From contig JAHIQI010000018.1 of NCBI GenBank assembly GCA_018902755.1, forward strand, positions 1 through 64,000: DNA of 64,000 nt, given 5' to 3'. This document shows, piece by piece, positions 1-8,523 of the stretch (position 1 is the first letter of the stretch; the number at the start of each line of letters is the position of its first letter). The notes under the pieces were generated by a model. It searched no databases, was not told where the DNA came from, and saw only the letters and a program-made list of their open reading frames with translations. The position numbers and the translations under genes were made by a program. This stretch comes from Pseudomonadota bacterium (lineage in GTDB: Bacteria > Desulfobacterota > Desulfarculia > Desulfarculales > Desulfarculaceae).

Positions 1-1
1 C

Positions 2-310
2 CCCAAAGGGCCCCGGGCAGGGGCAGGACGACCAGACAAAACCGTCCCAGAGCAATATCTGGGACTGGAAAGCTGGATTAATCTTTCAATTAGCGCGGAG
101 ATAAGGCTAAAAACCAACGCCGGTAATTACGCAGCGCTCTCTATACCAAAGCTCACCGCTGCTTCCAACGATCTCAGGGGTGCGGCAACGTTTGTAGGTA
201 TCAACAACATCGAGAGTGGACTGAGACGTGAGGGTCGCCTATCACCTTACCACCCAGCACTAAGCGTAAAAGCTCAGGCCGGCCGGAAATTACCCGCAGA
301 ACGGCTCTGA
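2..310 (+). other. Open reading frame entering from the left edge, unrecognised
   Basis: A plus-strand frame is open from the window edge to a TGA at 308-310, about 102 codons, and stops 2 bases before the convergent ColD-like gene. I do not recognise the protein. Its third codon positions are only about half G or C, unlike the strongly GC-rich third positions of its neighbours, so it is either a foreign or decaying gene end or chance open frame. No start is visible inside the window. Apart from this frame I see nothing in bases 1-312. Confidence 0.2.
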
Positions 311-312
311 CA

Positions 313-1485
313 TCACTTGCTCAGGCAGCCCACGATGACCTGGATATCTTCCTCGCTAAGCTCCGGATAATTGCCGCAGTAGAACCCGGCCTGTCCTATG
401 AAGTCGGTGCCCGGCAGGTCGTATTGTTGGCCCGCGTACTTGCGGTAAAAGGGCTGCTTGCAGATGTTGCCCGCGATCATGGGGCGCACTTCCACCTCGG
501 CCTCTTGGAACCTGGCCAGATATTTCGCCCGCAACTGGGGGCTGGCGCAGATGATCGGCACCGCGAAGCTGGACAGCTTCAGGATGTGGCCGTGTTTGAG
601 CGCCTTGAGCTCGTCGTTGGCCAAAAAGGCCCGCTCGATGGCCAGGTAGTTTTCCTCGCGCCGGTCCACGTTTTCCTGGATGTGCTTCAGCTGATGCAGG
701 CCCAAAAAACCGGTGATCTCGGTGGGCCGCAGGTTGTAGGCCAGGTCGTAGAAGGTGTATTTGGACTCGAACTCCGAGGCCACCCCGTACTTGTCCCGCC
801 AGCGCTTTTGGGCGGCCGGGTCCAGATTGCGGTCCCAGCCGTTGGCCCGGGAGATCACCAGCATCTCGTACAGCTCGTCGTCGTCGGTGCAGGCCATGCC
901 ACCTTCAATGGTGGACATATGGTGGGCCACGTAAAAGGAGAAGGTGGCGGCCAGGCCGAAGTTGCCCGCCTTGCCCGCGGGCAGCTCGGTGCCCAGGGAC
1001 TCGCAGTTGTCCTCCAGCAGGATGATGCCCCGCTGGGCGCACAGGTCCCTGATTTTGTCCAGGTCGCCGGTGAAGCCCAGGGCGTTGGTGATGAACAGGC
1101 ACTGGAGCGACTGGTCTTTCAGGCGCGCCTCAAGCTCGCGGGAGGTGACGTTGATGAACTCCGTCGAGCAATCCACCGGCACCGGGGTGAAGCCGAACTG
1201 CATCAGGGGCATGACGTTGGTGGACCAGGTGAGGCCGGAGAAACCCACGGCTTGGCCCCGGCTCAGCCGCCCCAGGTTCAGCAGGGATTGCAGCAGGCAG
1301 AGGTTGGCGCTGGCCCCGCTGTTGAAGCAAACCCCGTATTTGCGGCCTTGGTAGGCGGCGAAGCGGGTTTCGAACTCCCGGCATTGAGAGCCCATGCTGA
1401 ACTTGTTCGACCCGCGCAAATAATCGCACAGGCCGTCTATGGCTTCTTTTTCTTTGAAAAACGTCTCTTTATTAAGAGGAATCAC
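313..1485 (-). CDS. ColD-like PLP-dependent sugar 3-dehydratase (DegT/DnrJ family)
   Basis: A DegT/DnrJ/EryC1/StrS fold-type I PLP enzyme of about 390 residues. The position that normally holds the PLP-binding lysine reads AHHMSTIEGG, so it is a histidine. In this superfamily that swap marks the 3-dehydratases ColD (GDP-4-keto-6-deoxymannose 3-dehydratase) and E1/RfbH. The cysteine cluster that holds the 2Fe-2S centre in E1/RfbH is absent, which favours a ColD-type enzyme. It lies last in a run with gmd and a fucose-synthase homologue, which is the gene set expected for GDP-colitose. Start: GTG at 1485 follows AGGGGG by 9 bases; a TTG at 1557 is possible but has no clear ribosome site. Substrate is inferred, not shown. 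Confidence 0.8.
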   Translation of the reverse strand: MIPLNKETFFKEKEAIDGLCDYLRGSNKFSMGSQCREFETRFAAYQGRKYGVCFNSGASANLCLLQSLLNLGRLSRGQAVGFSGLTWSTNVMPLMQFGFTPVPVDCSTEFINVTSRELEARLKDQSLQCLFITNALGFTGDLDKIRDLCAQRGIILLEDNCESLGTELPAGKAGNFGLAATFSFYVAHHMSTIEGGMACTDDDELYEMLVISRANGWDRNLDPAAQKRWRDKYGVASEFESKYTFYDLAYNLRPTEITGFLGLHQLKHIQENVDRREENYLAIERAFLANDELKALKHGHILKLSSFAVPIICASPQLRAKYLARFQEAEVEVRPMIAGNICKQPFYRKYAGQQYDLPGTDFIGQAGFYCGNYPELSEEDIQVIVGCLSK

Positions 1486-1606
1486 GTTTTCAAACCCCCT
1501 AGCCTTATTCACCAATGGCGTTTGCTCGTTGCAGGGAGCGGTCGAAACCAGATGCAATAAACAATGGGATTAGACCCGCCACGCCGATCCCTTGGGCGGC
1601 GGCAAT

Positions 1607-2548
1607 TCAACTCTGGCGCGTCTGGCGGTAAAGCTCAATGGTTTTCCGGAGCCCGTCCTCCAACTGGGTGGTGCACTGGAAACCGAACTCGGCCTTGGCC
1701 CGTTTGGCGCTCACCCTGCGGCGAGGCTGGCCATCGGGCTTGCTGGGGTCCCAGCGGACCTCGCCCTGAAAGCCGGTCAGTTCCACGATCAACTCCACCA
1801 GTTGTTTGATGGAGGTCTCCGAGTCGCATCCCAGGTTGATGGGATCGGAGCGGTTGTAAAGCTCGGTGGCCAACAGGATGCCTTCGGCCGCGTCCTCCAC
1901 ATAGAGAAATTCCCGGGTGGCCTTGCCGGTGCCCCACACCTCTATGAATTCGGCCCCCTGGTCCATGGCGTCGAAGCATTTCTTGATCAGGGCGGGAATC
2001 ACGTGGCTGGTCTCGGGGTTGAAGTCGTCCCCCGGCCCGTAGAGGTTGGCGGGAAGCAGGAAAATGGAGTTGAAGCCGTACTGCTGGCGGTAGGCCTGGC
2101 TCTGCACCAGGTACATTTTCTTGGCCAGGCCGTAGGCTGCGTTGGTCTCCTCGGGATAGCCGTCCCAGAGGTCGTCTTCGTCAAAGGGGATGGGCGCGAA
2201 CTTGGGATAGGCGCACACCGTGCCCAGGGCCACGAACTTCTCTATGCCCCGGCGGCGCGCCACTTCCATGGCCTGAACACCCATCATCAGGTTGCTGTAA
2301 AAATGGGTGCCCGGGCGCTTGCTGTTGTCCTGGATGCCGCCGCAGACCGCGGCCAGGTGGATCACTATCTGGGGGTCGGCGTCCTCATAGGCCCGCTCCA
2401 CGCCCTCCATGCCGACCAGGTCGTAGCGGGAGCTGCGGGGCACGAAAATGTCCCGGCAGCCGCGCTCCTTGAGCTTTCTCACCAGGTGGCGGCCCAGGAA
2501 ACCGGCCCCGCCGGTGACCATCACCTTTTTATGGGCAAAGAAGGGCAC
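1607..2548 (-). CDS. GDP-L-fucose synthase / GDP-colitose synthase family SDR
   Basis: Extended short-chain dehydrogenase of 313 residues. The nucleotide-binding motif GGAGFLG is at residues 13-19, and the catalytic Tyr-Lys pair lies in AAYGLAKK. The segment LGTVCAYPK aligns with the SSCIYPK motif of GDP-fucose synthase, including its catalytic cysteine, and SHVIPALI carries its conserved histidine. The enzyme family epimerises C3/C5 and reduces C4 of a GDP-4-keto-6-deoxy sugar; ColC is a close homologue acting on the 3-deoxy form. GTG start at 2548 after GGAG, 3 bases from the gmd stop, so it is translated with gmd. Fucose versus colitose cannot be settled from this protein alone; the ColD-like neighbour points to colitose. 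Confidence 0.85.
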   Translation of the reverse strand: MPFFAHKKVMVTGGAGFLGRHLVRKLKERGCRDIFVPRSSRYDLVGMEGVERAYEDADPQIVIHLAAVCGGIQDNSKRPGTHFYSNLMMGVQAMEVARRRGIEKFVALGTVCAYPKFAPIPFDEDDLWDGYPEETNAAYGLAKKMYLVQSQAYRQQYGFNSIFLLPANLYGPGDDFNPETSHVIPALIKKCFDAMDQGAEFIEVWGTGKATREFLYVEDAAEGILLATELYNRSDPINLGCDSETSIKQLVELIVELTGFQGEVRWDPSKPDGQPRRRVSAKRAKAEFGFQCTTQLEDGLRKTIELYRQTRQS

Positions 2549-2551
2549 CGC

Positions 2552-3544
2552 CTACTCCGCCTTGAGGGCGGCCATGTCCGCTTCCACCATCATCTTGACC
2601 AACTCGTGGAACTTCACCTTGGGCTCCCAGCCCATTTTTTCCTTGGCCTTGGTGGGGTCGCAGCGCAGGTACTCCACGTCCGCCGGCCTAAAGTAGCGGG
2701 GGTCGATCTCCACGTACTCGCGCCAGTCCAGGCCCACCGAACTGAAGGCCTCTTCCACGAACTCGCGCACGCTGTGGGTCTCGCCGGTGCCGATGACGTA
2801 GTCCTCGGGATCTTCCTGCTGGAGCATCATCCACATGGCTTCCACGTAATCCCCGGCGTAGCCCCAGTCGCGCTTGGCGTCCAGGTTGCCCAGGTAGAGC
2901 TTGTCCTGCAGGCCCTTCTTGATGCGGGCCACGGCTTGGGAGATCTTGCGGGTGACGAAGGTCTCGCCGCGCCGGGGGGACTCGTGGTTGAACAGAATGC
3001 CATTGACCGCGAAAAGACCGTAGCTTTCGCGGTAGTTGATGGTGATCCAGTAGGCGAACACCTTGGAGCAGGCGTAGGGGCTGCGGGGATGGAAGGGGGT
3101 GGTCTCCTTCTGGGCGTCGGCGTCGGTCTGGCCGAACATCTCGCTGGAACTGGCCTGGTAGTAGCGGGCCTTCACCCCCAGCTGGCGCATGCCCTCCAGG
3201 ATGCGCAGGGCCCCCAGGGCGGTGGTGTCGGCGGTGTATTCGGGGATCTCGAAGCTCACCTTGACGTGGCTCTGGGCGGCTAGGTTGTAGATCTCGTGGG
3301 GCTGCACGGTCTGCAAAATCTGGTTCACCGAGGAGGAGTCGGTGAGGTCGCCGTAAACCAGCTTGAACTTGGCGTCATGCTCCCAGGGAGGCTGGAAGAT
3401 ATGGTCGATGCGGCTGGTGTTGAAGGAGCTGCTCCGCCGGATTATTCCCCATACCTGATAGCCTTTATTTAGTAGTAGCTCGGCCAGATAGGAACCGTCC
3501 TGGCCGGTTATGCCGGTGATCAGCGCACGTTTGGCTTCGGGCAT
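2552..3544 (-). CDS. gmd: GDP-mannose 4,6-dehydratase
   Basis: Converts GDP-D-mannose to GDP-4-keto-6-deoxy-D-mannose, the shared precursor of GDP-fucose, GDP-rhamnose, GDP-perosamine and GDP-colitose. The 330-residue protein starts with the Rossmann motif ALITGITGQDGSYLAELLL typical of Gmd, followed by RRSSSFNT, the active-site SSSEMFG segment and YACSKV with the catalytic Tyr and Lys. Length is slightly under the usual 340-370. ATG at 3544 follows AGGGGAGG at good spacing; an upstream in-frame start lacks one. It is first in a three-gene minus-strand run with the fucose/colitose synthase and the ColD-like dehydratase. Confidence 0.95.
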   Translation of the reverse strand: MPEAKRALITGITGQDGSYLAELLLNKGYQVWGIIRRSSSFNTSRIDHIFQPPWEHDAKFKLVYGDLTDSSSVNQILQTVQPHEIYNLAAQSHVKVSFEIPEYTADTTALGALRILEGMRQLGVKARYYQASSSEMFGQTDADAQKETTPFHPRSPYACSKVFAYWITINYRESYGLFAVNGILFNHESPRRGETFVTRKISQAVARIKKGLQDKLYLGNLDAKRDWGYAGDYVEAMWMMLQQEDPEDYVIGTGETHSVREFVEEAFSSVGLDWREYVEIDPRYFRPADVEYLRCDPTKAKEKMGWEPKVKFHELVKMMVEADMAALKAE

Positions 3545-3750
3545 GAGTGCCTCCCCTGATTGTTTCTTTAGCACCTTCCAGCGGACGGCCGGAAATGCGG
3601 GGCTGTTAATTCATAAAGATGGAGCCGCCCCCTGTCAGCGCCTGGCTCACACAAGTCTAGGGGTTATCCTTAATATTGTCCAGGCTCCAATGCCCCAAAA
3701 TCAGACTGTTCTTGGCCATTGCCCCGGCTTCGGCGCGCCATGCGGCGCCC

Positions 3751-5283
3751 TCAATGGGCGGGCCACAGCCAGGCCCGCGTTTCCAGCGGCCCCAGGAAGC
3801 AGCGCACCTGGCCACCCACCGTGGGCAGGCTTCCCCCGGACCACAGTTGGCGCGCCGCGCCGCTTACTCCTGACAGAGCCACCTCGACGCGATAGGCCGT
3901 GGTGTTCACCGCCAGAATCAGGCGGCCTCCCGGTCCGTCCGACCAGCCGGTGCGCACCGCCGGGCCGCCGCCGGGGTCGGCCTTGACCCGGCCCAGGTGG
4001 GTGAGACCCACGCCGGGCGGCAGGCCGGGGGTCAGGGGGAGCCGGGCCTGCAAGGCGCTCAGGCGGCGGGATAAAAGCCCGAAGGCCTGCCTAAGCGCCG
4101 GGTCCTTGCTGAAGAAACGCCAGTGGAACACCAGCAAGCCCTGAGCCCCGGAGGCCAGGGCCGAAGCGCCCAGGGCCTGGGCCTCCTGGGGAGTGGGCAA
4201 ACGGGGCCAGCCCTGGGCCGCCTCCTTGCCCCCGCCGAACCCCTGCAACACCGCCCAGACCTGGCCGCCGGGGCGCACCAGGCCCTGGGCTCGCAGGATG
4301 CTGTCGGCCAGCCAGTTGAAGGGCTGGCCGGGCACCGGGTATTGGTCCATGAATACCGCGTCATAGGCCCCGGCGTAGCGGGCCACCGCTTCGGGGCGCA
4401 CCATGGCCGTGACCAGGCGCACCCAGGGGAGCTGGGAGAGAAGAGCCTTGCGGGCAGCTAGGAGGCGGTCCAGGGAATAGGAGCGTATCTCCGGCTCGTC
4501 CTCCAGGTACAGGGCCAGAGGGCGCAACTCCACCGGCAGGCGGCCCAGGGCCTTGATGAGCGCCCCCAGGCCGGCGGGCCGGGTCGAGGCATGGAGGATC
4601 ACCCTAAGCCCCAGCCCCTGGGCCTTGGCCAGCACGGCCTCCAGGTCTTGAGGCTTGGCCCCGAGGATCACCGTATTGAATCCCAGGGCCGCCGCGGGCG
4701 CCATGTTCTGCGGAGCCACGTACACCCCCCAGGGGAAGGGCTGCTGGGGCCAGGGCTGGGCGGGGGTGAGAGTGCTCGGCCCCGGCACCTTTTGCAAACC
4801 GACCCCGCGCAGCATCAGGCGGCTGGAGCTGTGGTTGCGGATGGCCACCACCCCTCGGCCTTCGGCCGGGGCGCGGCCCTCGATCACCAGCTCCTGCCAG
4901 CCGCCCACCACGCAGTGGGCGTCCAGGCGGTGCTCCCGGCCCCAGAGGTTGAGCCATAAATAGTGGTCGTTGACGAAATCCTGGCGGCGCAGGGACAGGC
5001 GCAGGCGATACCGCGCCCCCGGCTCCAGGCTCAGCGGGCGGCTGACCAGGGCGGCCGGGGCCTTGCCGGTGAACACCGCGCAAGTACCCTCGCCGGGGAA
5101 GGGGCGCTCCAATGCCAGGCCGCCCAGGGCCAGGCTTTGCCGGGTGGCTTGGGTGTCCCAGGCCGTGGAGCCAAGGGCCAGCTCCGGGCCGGGCGGGGGC
5201 GGCGGGGCGCCGGCCGGAGCGCAGGCCCCCAGCAGGGCCAAGACCGTCAGCGCGGCCAAGATCAGCAACAAGCGGCGGGGCAC
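3751..5283 (-). CDS. Secreted lipoprotein with TIM-barrel-like domain, function unknown
   Basis: 510 residues. A hydrophobic signal ends in the lipobox LLGAC, so the mature protein should be lipid-anchored at Cys21. An N-terminal beta-rich part (about residues 35-165) resembles a carbohydrate-binding jelly roll. Then comes a central part with FPWGVY, LYLEDEPEI, AVFMDQYPV and LLVFHWRFF at the intervals expected of beta strands in a glycoside-hydrolase barrel; the acidic residues of LEDEPE could be catalytic. A C-terminal beta domain follows (about 430-505). GTG start at 5283 with GGGAGGT upstream. Divergent from the TPR/SPOR lipoprotein and next to sugar-nucleotide genes, so a surface-polysaccharide role is plausible. 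The specific family is not recognised. Confidence 0.55.
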   Translation of the reverse strand: MPRRLLLILAALTVLALLGACAPAGAPPPPPGPELALGSTAWDTQATRQSLALGGLALERPFPGEGTCAVFTGKAPAALVSRPLSLEPGARYRLRLSLRRQDFVNDHYLWLNLWGREHRLDAHCVVGGWQELVIEGRAPAEGRGVVAIRNHSSSRLMLRGVGLQKVPGPSTLTPAQPWPQQPFPWGVYVAPQNMAPAAALGFNTVILGAKPQDLEAVLAKAQGLGLRVILHASTRPAGLGALIKALGRLPVELRPLALYLEDEPEIRSYSLDRLLAARKALLSQLPWVRLVTAMVRPEAVARYAGAYDAVFMDQYPVPGQPFNWLADSILRAQGLVRPGGQVWAVLQGFGGGKEAAQGWPRLPTPQEAQALGASALASGAQGLLVFHWRFFSKDPALRQAFGLLSRRLSALQARLPLTPGLPPGVGLTHLGRVKADPGGGPAVRTGWSDGPGGRLILAVNTTAYRVEVALSGVSGAARQLWSGGSLPTVGGQVRCFLGPLETRAWLWPAH

Positions 5284-5367
5284 GGCGGCACCTCCCTGGG
5301 AATGCGTATGCTTCTATTTATGGCATAATGCAGAGGTGATTGTCTGCCACGGCCAACGAGGAGTCTT

Positions 5368-6888
5368 ATGCGGGGCAAATTCGGCGCAGCATTGGTGATC
5401 CTGGTCCTGGCCCTGACCCTGGCCGCCTGCGGAGGCAAAAAGGCCCCGGCCCCGGAAGGGGAGCCGCCCGCCGCGCAAGATGCCGCTACTGCGCCGGAGA
5501 CCGCGACCGCACCGGAGGCCAAGGCCGCGCCGGAAACGGCGCCCCCGGAAAAAAACATCTGCCTGTACCTTTTTTGGAGCCACGCCCCGGAAACCGCCCA
5601 AGAGCTGCTGGCCCAGGTGCAAAAGGGACAAAAGTTTTCCCTGGCCGCCCATGAGGTCATGAAGCCCCTGCCCGAGGGCGCGGCCCGCTTGAATGCCACC
5701 TGCATGCCTCCCAGCCAACTTGACCCCGCACTGGCCCAGCGTCTGCAAGACCTGGAACTCGGCCAGATCAGCTTTTTGTTCGACTACCAGGACGGCACCG
5801 CCCTGGTGATGCGCACCACCGACCAATATTGGCGGCAGGGGGCCGAGCTGTTCAAGCAGGGCGACTACGCCCAGGCCGAAGCCAGCCTGCGCCGCCATCT
5901 GGAACTGCACCCGGACGCCACCGCCGTGTGGCAGACCCTGTCCGAGGCCCTGGCCGCCCAGGGCAAGAACGACCAGGCCCTGGAGGCCCTGAACCAGGCC
6001 CTGGTCTACGCCCCGGACAACCCGGCCATACTAAACGACCAGGCCACCCTGCTGTCCCGGGCGGGCCGCCGGGTGGAGGCGCTCGCGGTGTACGAGAGGG
6101 CCCTGGGCCTGGCGCCGGGCAGCCCCCTGTTGATGCACAACCTGGCCTGGGCCCTGCTGGAGCAGGACCAGGAGCTGAGCCGGGCCCAGGAGCTGGCCAC
6201 CCAGGCGGTGCGCCTGGACCCCCGGCAGCCCCGCTATTGGGACACCCTGGGGCGCATCCAAAAGGCGCGGGGCGAGTACGCCGAGGCGGTTATCAGCCTG
6301 CACCGGGCCGCCAGCCTGGGAGCCCAGAGCCAGGGCAACCAGCAGGACCTCACCGACGCCCTGCTCAAGCTGCCGCCCGAGGTGGTGGCCCGCCTGAGCA
6401 AGAGCATGCAAGCTCCGCTGCCGGCCAAGCGGGCCAAGGCCACGGCAACGGCCAAAACCGCCCCGCCCCAGAGCGGGGACCCCATGGGAGCCGGGGCTGC
6501 GCCCCTGCCCGCGCCGCCCCAAGCCAAACCCACGGCCCCTTCCCCGGTCCCGGCTCCGGCACCCACCCCGGCTTCGGCTCCGGCCGCCCAGGAGGCTCCG
6601 CCCCAAACGGCGCACACCCAGGCCAAGCTGCCCGCGCCCGCGCCCACCGTGCCCGGCTATTACATCCTGGTGGGTTCTTTCCGCACCGAAGTGCTGGCCG
6701 CGGGCGAGATGCGCCGCTGGCGAAGCAGGGGCCAGGCGGTGTGGATGGAATGGAAGCAGGTGTCTCGCAAGGGCGACTGGGTGCGGGTGATGCTGGGGCC
6801 CTACCAGAAGCGCGACGACGCCGTGCACAACGCCCGCGCCTTCCGCCAAAAGGGCTTTATCAAAACCTACCGCATTCTGGAAAAATAG
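5368..6888 (+). CDS. Lipoprotein with tetratricopeptide repeats and C-terminal SPOR domain
   Basis: 506 residues. The signal sequence ends in LTLAAC, a lipobox at about residue 20. Residues 25-65 are Ala/Pro/Glu rich. Residues 70-150 (FSLAAHEV, LELGQISFLF) resemble a parvulin-type prolyl isomerase core but are short and may be degenerate. Three to four TPR units cover about 155-335. An Ala/Pro linker of roughly 90 residues leads to a SPOR domain (GYYILVGSFRTEVLAAGEM, about 428-505), which binds denuded peptidoglycan at division sites. Likely a periplasmic scaffold. ATG at 5368 follows GAGGAG. Confidence 0.75.
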   Translation: MRGKFGAALVILVLALTLAACGGKKAPAPEGEPPAAQDAATAPETATAPEAKAAPETAPPEKNICLYLFWSHAPETAQELLAQVQKGQKFSLAAHEVMKPLPEGAARLNATCMPPSQLDPALAQRLQDLELGQISFLFDYQDGTALVMRTTDQYWRQGAELFKQGDYAQAEASLRRHLELHPDATAVWQTLSEALAAQGKNDQALEALNQALVYAPDNPAILNDQATLLSRAGRRVEALAVYERALGLAPGSPLLMHNLAWALLEQDQELSRAQELATQAVRLDPRQPRYWDTLGRIQKARGEYAEAVISLHRAASLGAQSQGNQQDLTDALLKLPPEVVARLSKSMQAPLPAKRAKATATAKTAPPQSGDPMGAGAAPLPAPPQAKPTAPSPVPAPAPTPASAPAAQEAPPQTAHTQAKLPAPAPTVPGYYILVGSFRTEVLAAGEMRRWRSRGQAVWMEWKQVSRKGDWVRVMLGPYQKRDDAVHNARAFRQKGFIKTYRILEK

Positions 6889-6894
6889 GCGGCC

Positions 6895-8013
6895 TCAGCC
6901 CAGGAAACTTTTCACCTGGGCGATGATGAACTCCACCTGCTGGTCGGTCAGGGCGCAGTGCATGGGCAGGGAGAGGATCTGGCCGCACAGCTTTTCCGTG
7001 ACCGGCAGGGGGGCGGAGGCCAGGCCCCGGTAGAGGCTGTGCAGGTGGTTGGCCGGATAGTTCACCGCGGTCTCGATGCCCTGGGCCTTCAAATGCTCGA
7101 CGAGCCCGGCCCGGCGGCCTTCCAGCACCCGCATGGTGTAGAGGAAGGGCACCACCCGCTCGTAGTCCATGGGCAACAGGGCCAGGCCGGGAACACCGGC
7201 AAGGGCCTGGTCGTAGCGCTTGGCGATTTTCTGGCGGCGGGCGAAAAAGGCCGGGGCCTTCCTTAGCTGCTCCAGGCCCACCAGGGCGTTAAGGTTGCTC
7301 ATGTGGAAGCGCCAGCCTTGGCACACCACGTCATAGGCCGAGCGGCTGGGAGGGCCGCCCTGGGTGGCCTGGGGGCGCTCCATGCCCAGGCCGCGCATGA
7401 GCCCGGCCCGGCGGGCGGTGTCCGCATCGGGGCAGACCAAGGCCCCGCCCTCGCCGCAGGTGATGTTCTTGAGCGAGTCGAAGCTGAAGCACACCAGGTC
7501 GCCCTGGGCCCCCACCTTCTTGCCGCCGAAGGAGCTGCCAAAGGCGTGGGCCGCGTCCTCCACCACCCTGAGGCCCCGCGCCTTGGCCCAGGCGTGCATC
7601 CCGGCCAGGTCGCCGGGGTTGCCCGCGTAGTGCACCGGCATCACCGCCTTGGTGCGCGGGGTGATGCGCTTATCCGCGTCGTCCAGGTCCAGCAGCAGGT
7701 CGTCCTCGCGCACCTCGCAGGGCACAGGCTTGGCCCCCACGGCGGTGACGGCCTGGAAGCTGGCCACGAAGGTGAGCGAGGGCAGCAGCACCTCGTCGCC
7801 GGGCTCAAGGTCCAGGCAGGCCAGGGCCAGGTGCAGGGCGGCGGTGCCGGAGTTCAAGCACACCACCGGGCGCGAACCCGCGCCCAGGAACTCGGCCAGG
7901 GCCTTTTCCAACTCCACCACGTCGGCCGAGTGACCGAAGTAGGCCTTCTCCAGGCCGCGCTTCAGGGCGTCCAGCTCCTCGGGTCCGGTGACCGGCTGCG
8001 ATACGCGGATCAT
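6895..8013 (-). CDS. DegT/DnrJ/EryC1/StrS sugar aminotransferase
   Basis: A 372-residue PLP enzyme. The PLP lysine is present in CFSFDSLKNITCGEGG, with the expected LNSGTAALHLAL phosphate-binding segment and VEDAAHAFG for the ring-stacking region. These enzymes transfer an amino group from glutamate to a keto nucleotide sugar, or act as dehydratases in a few lineages. Here the intact lysine indicates a true aminotransferase, unlike the ColD-like gene at the left end. The stop is 6 bases from that of the convergent TPR/SPOR gene. The sugar substrate is unknown; surface polysaccharide synthesis is the likely setting. Confidence 0.85.
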   Translation of the reverse strand: MIRVSQPVTGPEELDALKRGLEKAYFGHSADVVELEKALAEFLGAGSRPVVCLNSGTAALHLALACLDLEPGDEVLLPSLTFVASFQAVTAVGAKPVPCEVREDDLLLDLDDADKRITPRTKAVMPVHYAGNPGDLAGMHAWAKARGLRVVEDAAHAFGSSFGGKKVGAQGDLVCFSFDSLKNITCGEGGALVCPDADTARRAGLMRGLGMERPQATQGGPPSRSAYDVVCQGWRFHMSNLNALVGLEQLRKAPAFFARRQKIAKRYDQALAGVPGLALLPMDYERVVPFLYTMRVLEGRRAGLVEHLKAQGIETAVNYPANHLHSLYRGLASAPLPVTEKLCGQILSLPMHCALTDQQVEFIIAQVKSFLG

Positions 8014-8124
8014 GCTTCACTACTCTCCCGCCGGGGTGATGGCATCAAGATACCCCGTGCGGGATTAGGCTACAAGGGCCTCGGCTAGAGCCAGCGGCCG
8101 ATGGCCTGGAGAAGATAAGAGAGT

Positions 8125-8151
8125 GTTGGGTTTCGCTTCGCTCTACCCAAC
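8125..8151. repeat. Short palindrome with GTTGGGT/ACCCAAC arms
   Basis: Perfect 7-base arms GTTGGGT (8125-8131) and ACCCAAC (8145-8151) flank a TTCGCTTCGCTCT core. I recall this intergenic sequence type from many unrelated bacterial genomes; its function is unknown. Confidence 0.55.
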
Positions 8152-8170
8152 CTACGCTATCTCTGAGGCA

Positions 8171-8208
8171 GGGATTGCTTAGTCGCTACGATCCTCGCAA
8201 TGACAAAG
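8171..8208. repeat. GATTGCTT...CTCGCAATGAC dispersed repeat
   Basis: An AT/GC-mixed block beginning GGGATTGCTTAGTCGCTACG and ending CCTCGCAATGACAAAG. An equal-length relative lies at 14995-15031, with most positions identical. It belongs to a short repeat type seen between genes in several anaerobes. Confidence 0.55.
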
Positions 8209-8240
8209 TGACTCTGAGCGGGTTCGCCAGGTGTTCGTGG

Positions 8241-8342
8241 GCAAGGCGGCAGGCGAACGAGGGACGCAGGCGTAGTATGCCTACGCCGAGGACCAAGTGA
8301 TGCCGACAACGCAGCCATTCGGGGTCTGGCGCAGCCGAGCGG
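8241..8342 (+). repeat. Structured intergenic repeat, copy A
   Basis: Begins GCAAGGCGGCAGGCGAACG and ends GGCGCAGCCGAGC. An inner hairpin GGCGTAG-tatgc-CTACGCC lies at 8269-8287. Copy B at 31440-31540 has the same length and about 85 percent identity, with a compensated base pair in the inner hairpin (GGGGTAG/CTACCCC). Confidence 0.7.
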
Positions 8343-8459
8343 CACAGCCAGGTGGCGCTAGGCTAGGCGTCGGGCAAGCGAGACCCGCAGGCGTATATGC
8401 CAATACGCCAAGGAGGCGAGCGCCGCCCGCAACGCCGCATAGCGCCGCCTGGCTGTGCC
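8341..8459 (+). repeat. Structured intergenic repeat, copy D, bounded by 20-base inverted repeats
   Basis: Terminal arms at 8341-8360 and 8440-8459 pair at 19 of 20 positions, and the exception would be a G-U pair in RNA. Inside is GGCGTAT-atgcca-ATACGCC (8390-8409), in the same place as the inner hairpin of copy A, with another compensated pair. It directly adjoins copy A. Confidence 0.7.
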
Positions 8460-8467
8460 GCATCAAT

Positions 8468-8500
8468 AAAAAAGCGGCGGCCCCACTATGGGGCCGCCGC
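8468..8500 (-). terminator. Rho-independent terminator of the rhodanese gene
   Basis: On the minus strand a GC-rich stem GCGGCGGCCCC/GGGGCCGCCGC with a 5-base loop (8474-8500) is followed by six T residues (8468-8473). It lies 23 bases past the stop of the minus-strand rhodanese gene. Confidence 0.85.
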
Positions 8501-8523
8501 CGCGAGGGTATGTGCTGAGCCGC

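Larger units (their letters stand above)
8014..8523. other. 510-base intergenic region packed with palindromic repeats
   Basis: No gene is supported here. The region holds a promoter-proximal stretch for the minus-strand aminotransferase (about 8014-8110), then in order a TTGGGT-type palindrome, a GATTGCTT-type repeat, two copies of a structured repeat, and the terminator of the rhodanese gene. Short frames in this stretch are products of the repeats. Confidence 0.7.
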
